The position numbers and the translations under genes are program-made. DNA of 64,000 nucleotides from Dryomyza anilis (Eukaryota > Arthropoda > Insecta > Diptera > Dryomyzidae): positions 85,655,069-85,719,068 of the forward strand of contig OX638130.1 of the NCBI GenBank assembly GCA_951804985.1, given 5' to 3'. Below the pieces are notes generated by a model. That model ran no database searches and had not been told where the DNA came from. It was given only the letters and a program-made list of their open reading frames with translations. Positions 25,701 through 34,700 of the stretch are shown here, one piece after another; the first letter of the stretch is position 1, and each line of letters begins with the position of its first letter.

Positions 25701-28700
25701 CATAAACAATTTTCTATTCGACAACATTTTAAGGTATTCCGATATACTTCTAATTCAAAGTTCATACGTACAATGTTTGAGTTATTTCGTAAATTTTTAA
25801 ACTTCGTAAAACAAATAAATGGCAATTCCCATGTTTTTTCTTATATTTTGAACTTTAACTTTCTATCAATTTGACTTGTCTATCTAATTTCTTTGTATTC
25901 CATTTAGAATGGAATATTTCAGCTAACATTTTAAAATAAATTCAATGAAATTCAGGTGGATCTGACATATGTTATGAGCAGTCAAAGGAAAAAAAATATA
26001 AATTTAAAGGTGTACCTTATGTAATAACTCAAAAACTTTAGGCAATAAAAAGAATTTCGAAGCTCATCGGAATATTATGCTAAAATCGTGAATACAAATG
26101 TTGGTTGTTGTATTGTATTGTTAGAGAAATATATTTATAATTTGTAGCTCAATTTTTTCAGTCAAATTTTTAAATTAAACTTAGTTTAAACTAGATTTCC
26201 TTTCGTCTATAGTCATTATATCACACAAATTTAACATATCATCACTGTCATGCCAAAGGGGCGAATGTGCATTTTTAAAAATATTGGGAAATCAAATGTT
26301 AAAGTTTGAAGTGCTTTAAAAATTAGTAAAATTTATTTATTTTTAATTTATTTTGTTATTTTGGTTTATTCATCATTTATTACAACGTATATAAAATAAT
26401 CTTTTCGTTTTTTTTACCTAACTTTTGAGTGGTATAATATAAAATAGTGATGTGAAGGCATTTATTATTTGTTTTCAAAGCACCTATCGATTGGCATCAC
26501 TATTTAAAAATAATTTGCCAAACATTCTTCTTGCAAATGATAAAAATTCATGAAGTATTTTAAAATAATGATGATGATCGATAGGTGCTTTAAAAACAAA
26601 CAATTAATGACTACACCACTATTTAATATTATACCAATCAAAAAAACGAAAAGTTTCGCCCTTTTAAGATTAAGTGCACTGAAAAACTTAAGATTTGACT
26701 TAACTATCCTTACTGGTTTTTAATGTTTTTGTTTATAAGTTTTTTCAAATATTTTTCGACTGATTTTCTATTAAAAACTAGTTCTACAAACCGTATTTTG
26801 AATCCGCTCTGTCCGCTGCGTTTCATCTTGTTCATCCTGGTAGTTATTCTGAATAATGCTGTCATAACTGTTGCAACGTTTTGATATGAAATTTAAATTT
26901 CTCATTTTTCTATGTGCGGCTTTATTTTCCAGATCGATTACCGCATAAACAGGCTCCGCAAATCGTTCGTCAGTTGACGCCGCCGCATCAATGCAATTTA
27001 CATTTTCAACCTTATTATAATTATTATTATTATTGTTATTTGGCATTGGCATTTGCACTGTTGGTTTCTTAATCAACACTTGTTCCAACATTGTTGACGT
27101 TGTTGTGGTTGTCGACGATGTTGCTGTTAACCTTTTTTGCCTATGTGGTTCTACGTGGGCCTTTGTTGACATATCCTGCGTAAAATCCTTGCAGCCCTTA
27201 ATGCTCATGCGATAGATTTTGTCTTTGGCCACAACACTATTGGTATCACTAAAAATTTAAAATATTCACTGTAAATTCATGGTATTCATTTCCAAAATTC
27301 TCTCCACTCACTTTTGCACTTGCAAAATATGTTCTCGCTTCATGAGGCAAACATTAACCAGAAATTCTGTATGTGCTGCTCGAAAAGTGTTCATTTGTAT
27401 AATTAATTTACTTTTTAAAAATTTTTAATTGCTGTTTGAAAAATTTAAATTTTTATATTTTACTGATAAAAAACAAACAGCAGCACCACCACGTTATAAG
27501 TGTGTTTTCCCTACTAGACTTGCACAATAAATGCGGTCTACCTCGTCCCCCATTTCGATGCACGCACGTATTTTGTATGAAAATAGAATCTGTTGGATTT
27601 TATTGTTTATACATGTTGCGAGTTCATTCATTTAATCATTGTTTTTGTACCAGAAACAAAAACAACATCAACAACAAAAACAAAAAATAGATGCATCCAG
27701 TTTGGTATAGGCATTGAAAACACCGGAAAAGCATCCGACGTCGACGTTCATAAGTGTTTTTTTTTTGTTATTTGGTTCTTCTTCTCGAAAAAATAGATTA
27801 GAAAATAGCAACAAACATATTGTTGCATGAGACACTGATTGGTGGCTATTTTAGGATATTCTCAAGAACCGAAGACATGTTGCGTGTTTTTTCCAATTGG
27901 AGTTTTACAAATGAATACATTTTTTATTCAGGATACGAACTATTATTATTGACTACACTGCATTAGTCTATTATATCTACCCAAGTAGAACATTATACGA
28001 AATGATACCTAAAAGGACGTCTTTATAATGTTCACTTATTTGCATTCTCAAAAAGCTATCGAAAAGGTGAATTTCTAACTAGTCTGATTTGCATCGTTTT
28101 TACGTCAGCTAAACGATGCCAGTATTCCGTAACGTGTTTGCATACCTAAAAAGTTATCGGAAAGGCGAATGTAGAACAAGTCCCTTTTCTATCGTTTGGT
28201 AGGCTCTGTAACGATGTCTAGAAAATGTTTGTTTACATTAAGATTTTCAAACTGACAATGAAAATTTCAAAAATTAATTTAATAAATGTACTTCAACATT
28301 TTGTGCGAGAATAAAATACAGCCCATTTGAAAAAGTGCATTACGGACAAATGCTTCACGACGTCTGCTCATTTCGGAAACGCAAGCAACGATTTGACTGC
28401 CGGCGCCCAAATCGGTACATACCCTGTGGCTTTGAACGCGCATGTGATGCTACGAGGACGAAACGCAAATTTTTTTGTCCAAGCCCTCGTATCCACGTCT
28501 ACTCTATAAAATCGTGCGAGGGGAATATTAAAGGCGTCATGGAGCAAATTTCGCAACAAGAAGGACTACAGAAAATGATAGCTGCAGCTGCAAGAAGAAA
28601 AATAATAACTGATCCAGTGCCATTACATCGATTTGGGCCCGGATTGGCGGAAGTCCTCAAGATTGGTTCAACTCATATCGCAACAAACAGAGACCGCAAT

Positions 28701-31700
28701 CCGCAATTTATTTATTATAACGTGTTAATAAATATATTAAAATTTTAAATATTTTGTTTTCGTTGTGAAACCAAAAAAATGTAGCTTTTAAAATGGGCAA
28801 CTTATTTCGCTTTTTGACATATCGTTTTGGCATACTTTTAGATGACTTAATCCGGTTGGCTTTTAGTTGCTGAAAGGACAATTTTTGGATAATACCTTTA
28901 GACATCTTTATGCATACCATTAGGACATCATTCAGACAAATCCAAAAGGCACCTTCCGGTCAATCATTTGTATTACAAAAAGACATCTTTCTCGTAACAT
29001 TTCGGACAAATTTCGGACATCGATAACATTTAAAAGATAACTTTAAGACATCTTTCAGACATAATTTGTCGAGTTGGGTAATTGCAATATTTTCTAATAA
29101 ATCTGAAATTTAATTAAATTATCGCGATTACTGAACACCAATTATATGACTATCAAAATAAAACGTCTCAATCGGAACAGAAAATAAATTTTCAACTGAA
29201 GGTTAAATCACATGAGAAATTTTGAAGTACATACATTCTGATGTGTAAGGATGTTAGTAAGAATTACGAAATGAAATGTCCTGTGTGTGCCAGAGCATCA
29301 CGGGAGAACGAACCAACGAATTTGCCTGATTCTTTTTCGTGTCAATGCAAGAGAGGTTTAGGGATAAAGAAAAGTCGGAAAAACTCAAAGGAAAAGCCGG
29401 AAAATCGAAAAAAAAATTTTTGAAATTCGCCTCCTAAGGTACAAAAATGGGAGTGGAAAAATTAACCTTTAAATTCCAAACAACTGTATAAGCTAGCCAC
29501 AGTCATGAAATAGGGCTCAGTAATGTATTTTGTTGTTGTTAAGGGGTGTGGAACTTCCCATATAACCATAACTTAAAAAATGCTATAACTCCTGACCAGA
29601 GTTATGAAAATTGAAACAAAGGTTCATATTCGAAAGGTAGAATCATCACGTAGAATGTGGGCGGGATTGTATAAAGGGGCGTGGCACCTCCCATACAAAA
29701 AATAACTTAAAATTGCTATTACTCTTTACCTACTAAGAGCAGAGTTAAAAAAATCGAAACAAAATATTATATTGAACATTGTAATCGTCACGTAGAACCA
29801 GGGCTGGAAAAAATCCGGATGTTTTTTTTTTAATCTACTCTACCAAATTTTTTTTGGTTTTTATTGGATTTTATGGGATTATTTTGGATTTTATTGAATT
29901 TTTTATTTTATTATTTATAAATAACATAATTTCAATAGGATCTATCGGTTAGTTATGATGACAAGAACTGTTTAAAAGATACTTTGTGGAAACAATTCAG
30001 CCGTTATCTTCTACATACTGAATTAGTCATATGGACGAGAAAATATAACGGCCTAAGTGCCTGATCAAATCTATTTTGAATGTCCTCTTTATATTAGATT
30101 CAATCAATATCTACCGCTTTAAAAATTGGCATAGAATTGACTTGAATTAAATCCATGGTTTACTACATAAAGGCCTAAGTTGTGTAATATATATGTTGGC
30201 TAATATAATATATGAATCCATCTTTACCAGAGATTTCATCTAGAAGTGGTTCAAATAATTATGTTCGATTTGGTGGTTCATAACAAATTCTTAGATTTAA
30301 AAAAAATAAATTGTATTCTGAAACGTACAAATATATTTCCAAAGTTATAATTCGAATTTTGGATAAAATCCAAAAAAAACGGACGGTTTTTTTGAGAGTG
30401 GAGAGCCCTGCGTAGAATCAGAATTGGACAATGGGGCGTAACACCTTTCATATAACAAAAATGTTGAAAATGCAAAAACTCATGACTTACTAAGAGCAGA
30501 GTTTCACAAATCGAAACAAAGGATCATTTTTAAAAATTTCAATAGCCACGTGGAATGTGAGTGAGATTAGAAAAAGGGGCATGGCACTATGTTCAATGCG
30601 GGCGGGAAAAAGGCGACGTAGGCATGCACTAAAAAGGGAAAAAAGGGCGTAAATGCAATCACCTTTATAAACTTAGTTTTACAATTACAAAAACTTAGCA
30701 CGGGCTAAGCTGTGAACGGGTCCAGCTAGTTCAGAATAAAAATACCCTATTAATGTGTGTAAAGAAGTGAAAATACAGGGGTAGAATTCTGAACAAATGT
30801 AGACTTCTATGTACAATTCTGATTTTACAAAAAGTGGATTAGATTTTTATTTTAATCGAACATTTTTTTAAACGCTTATTACTCGAGAATGGAGCGTTTT
30901 AGAGGGGTCAATGTTAGCAGGTGGATTTTGCAAATAAAAGTGGATATCACAGTTTTTTGCAGTATTAAAAATTATTTCAATTGATCAACGGAATTCCAAG
31001 GAATCAATAGTAAAAAATTCGAATCGCGGTAACTCCTTAACGGAGCGTTTTAAAGGGGACAATGTTGGCAGGTGGATTTTGCAAATAAAAGTGGATATTA
31101 TTAAAAATTATTTCAATAGATCAACGGAATCCCAAGGAATCAATAGCAGTTAACAAAGCTTTTGCAAAACCTCTGAAGACGAATACGGCTCTGGTGATAA
31201 GGAACAAGCGAACAAGCGATTCAGCGAAGATTACATCTGAAGAACACAACTCTTGAAAATCATCGTATAAATGGTAAAGCCCTTGAATACGACAATGGCT
31301 CTTGTGGCATACAAAAAAGTAACGATTTAACAGTAGCACCGTAGAGTTTGCATAGCCATTACAGACTATTTTGGCTCTTGTGGCTCACCCGGGGCACTAT
31401 TATGGTTTGACGAGAAACATGAAATGAGAATGAGATAAAAACTATTTTCATACTCTGTTAATATAAAAAATAGTTTTTGTCTCATTTTCATTCTCATTTT
31501 ATATTTCTCATCAAACGGGAATAGGGCCCCTGCTACGAAAACTTTTTCGGACGACATATACGGAAGCTGGTCCAGCAAGCACACGACTTCGAGACATACG
31601 AAAGTAGTTCCACGCTAAATATTTAAACACAAACAGTTCCGGTACAGCGGTATGCAAGGCTGTATCGCGGTGACTCGGTATCAGGTCCACGAAAAGCAGA

Positions 31701-34700
31701 GCAATGGTTCAGAAAGTTCGCAGCGTAGTGCTACACTACACGACATTATTTGTTAGACGGCTATTGTGGCATACAAAATAACGATTAAACAGCAGCATTG
31801 CAGAGTGAGCATAGCCCTTGAAGACAATTTTTGCTCTTGTGGCTCACAAACGAATGAGCAGTAACCAAGCAAGTCTTTGGAATCAACATGCAAGTCTTTG
31901 GAATCACCAAGCAACTCTTTGGAATCACCAAGCAAGTCTTTGGATCACAAAGTAAATCTTTGGATACACCAAGCAAGCCTTTGGACACACAAGAAAGTCT
32001 TTGGATACACCAATTAATCCTTTGGAATCACCAAGCATGTCTTTGGAATCACCATGCGTCTTTGGATCACCAAGTAAATCTTTGAAATCAACAAGCTACT
32101 CTTTGGAAACACCAAGCTGGTCTAACCTACAATGTATACAGAGTCGCTTTCCCGCCCATTTACGATGTTTGTTATTAGAAGTACGAAAATTCATCGTCGA
32201 CAAAGCGGCCATATCGCATGTTTAAGTAAGCTAGGATGTGGTATAAATAGGTGGCGATCGATGCAGAAACACATTTTTGACTGGGTTTTTATTGGAAATC
32301 CAGGTTAATTTTGACTATAGTCAGGGGAAATTATGTTTATATGTTTTACAAAAAAAAAATGTCCCGAAAAAAAAGTTTCCCGAACATTTGGTCTATCCCT
32401 AGTAGAAATTTGTCCAATTAAGGTAGTACAATTTACTAGGGTATAGTACAAAAATGAGCGGAATATTGGTCAAAGGTTAACCATTTTCAATATCAGAAAG
32501 CGTATACAAGTAACTTAATTTACTCGTGAAAACAATAACAAAAGACAGACTTACATATGGAGGGACAGACAGGTGGGCATCGTGAAATGGACTACTCAGG
32601 AAAAAATTTCGAAAATGGACTGTGTCACATATATCTTTTCTGAATCTCTTAACATATACAAATATATCCCACTCCCAGATCACGCAAACTCGTCCGTCTC
32701 GATCGTCAACTAATACTTACTCTCCTCTGCGTTCCAGGACAATAGAAGAAACGAATAAGCTGACGAGCTTGCAATGCGAACCCCGCAAGCAAGCGAAGTC
32801 CCAAGCGAAGAAACTATTTCTTCCCTTGGGAGTTGTGAAAGGACATTTATTCTCCCACTACCACTCCATAGTTAAAACAAGGTGGGCAGTCTCCATAAAG
32901 ACCTGGGCCACATACGACACAAAAATATCAATTGATTTAATTTCCAGGACACTGGGCAGTGTCGGAACATGCAGTCAGACTTGAAATCCCATCCAACACA
33001 CACTGGCGCACTTGCAACGATATCAGTGAGAAGGAATTTCTATCTCACTGTCTCTGTAAATGCCCTGCCCAAGCTGCTGCTAGATTCCTCGCCTTTGGCA
33101 AATATTTCCTAGACGATCTGTCAGATATCTCAGGAATATGGATTTGAAAATTATTTACCTTCCTAAATTACGCTAAATGGATCTAAAGTCTTGATCCCTC
33201 CCTCCACGCATCACAAACAACAGTCAACAACAGAGTTACATGAGTTTTGGTATCAAAATGGCTCTTCCAAAACTTATTGGGTCCATGTACGAATACTGGA
33301 CCACCATTTCAACTAACCATATTTTTTTTCACTTTTTGCAGGATTTACGTTGTCCTGTTGCTAACATTTTCTGACGTGACTGTTTTAATGATGTCACATT
33401 ATTGATTAAAATTTCAATTCGATTTTGATCTAATGCTAAAACATGCTGGATTTTATTTTATATTTATACCTTTTGTTAAGCCAACTTGAACGTACGTTCT
33501 CCGTGTTGCAGCCAATGCAACCTAAAGTTTTCGGCACACAGTCAGCATTTTCTTTATGCTCTACAATTGTGGCTTCGTCTTGCACTTGTACTGGTGACGC
33601 ATACGATGATATTTTCCCTAGACCGGTCATGCCGAACTTGTGCCGCACGAGGTGCTCAGATTGGGGTCGTATCGTTGTTTCGTAGCTTTTCACAGTTTCT
33701 TGGGCAGCACTTAAATTCCAATTCTGGGCGCGACTAGACGCAGGACTACAAGAAATATAAAATTTAAAATTTCAAAAGTAGATATATTTAAAGTAGTACC
33801 TGTTGGTCACTACTTGAATGTCAGGAAACAAACAAGCGCGGCATGTGGGGCGTGTACGTTGTTGTAATTTGTTGTTGCTACTGCTGCCACTGACAACTGC
33901 TGCTGTGTTGCGCTCCATTAATTTTTGTGTTTTCTGCACTGCACTTGTTAATGGAATTCGCGGAGTAGCCCCAGAAACACCACCAGCTGCTGTAGTTGTT
34001 GTGGTACTCAATTGATTAACGGAATTCCAACTGGTGGCGCTGCCCAAACACGCGGCAATAGGATTTGTTGCTGGCTGCATTAGGGCGCCTGGTATATTAT
34101 CGAGGGAAATATTGGCAAATCTTTGATGCAAACCACCGGAGGTGGTGGCAACTCTTTTGGGCTGTGCAGTCGTCTGCGTAGTCTTATGCGTTGCCAAACT
34201 GAAGAGCAGCATTGTGATCCATTCGCGGTAAGCGACGCGATCATCGCAGTGCTGAAAATGAGAGGAAATTTATATGTATAAGTCAAAAGCAGAATAATTT
34301 ATAAAATAATAGTATAGAAAACTAGTAAATATAAAAGTGTTTGTATTAAAAAAAAAAAAACTATTCTAAAATAATATACCATACAATTAATATTTTTTAG
34401 ATATTATTTCTATAGTTTTTACTATTAATATTAGTTAATATTTAAATTAAATTTTCTACACACAGCAAACTGATTTGTTGCGGCAACCAACTAAATTGCC
34501 CTACCGAATCATTCGGTTGCAGCAACAACTGATAAAGTAGTTGCAACAACCTCTTAATTCGGTTGTGTCAAATTTGAATTCACGAGGTTGCGACAACCTC
34601 TAAATTGATGGGAATGTAGTGTGACAACCTCTAAATCTGTGATAATGAGGTTGTTGCAACCTTCTAGTCGATGATTATGAGGTTTTCTAACCTCTATTTT

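Noticed and set aside
27436..27796. Plus-strand frames of 84 and 67 residues
   Set aside because: They overlap in different frames, have no splice support, and lie in the likely intron of the minus-strand gene.
31866..32112. CRISPR-like regular array
   Set aside because: It is a simple eukaryotic minisatellite with no unique spacers, and the genome is clearly nuclear and eukaryotic.
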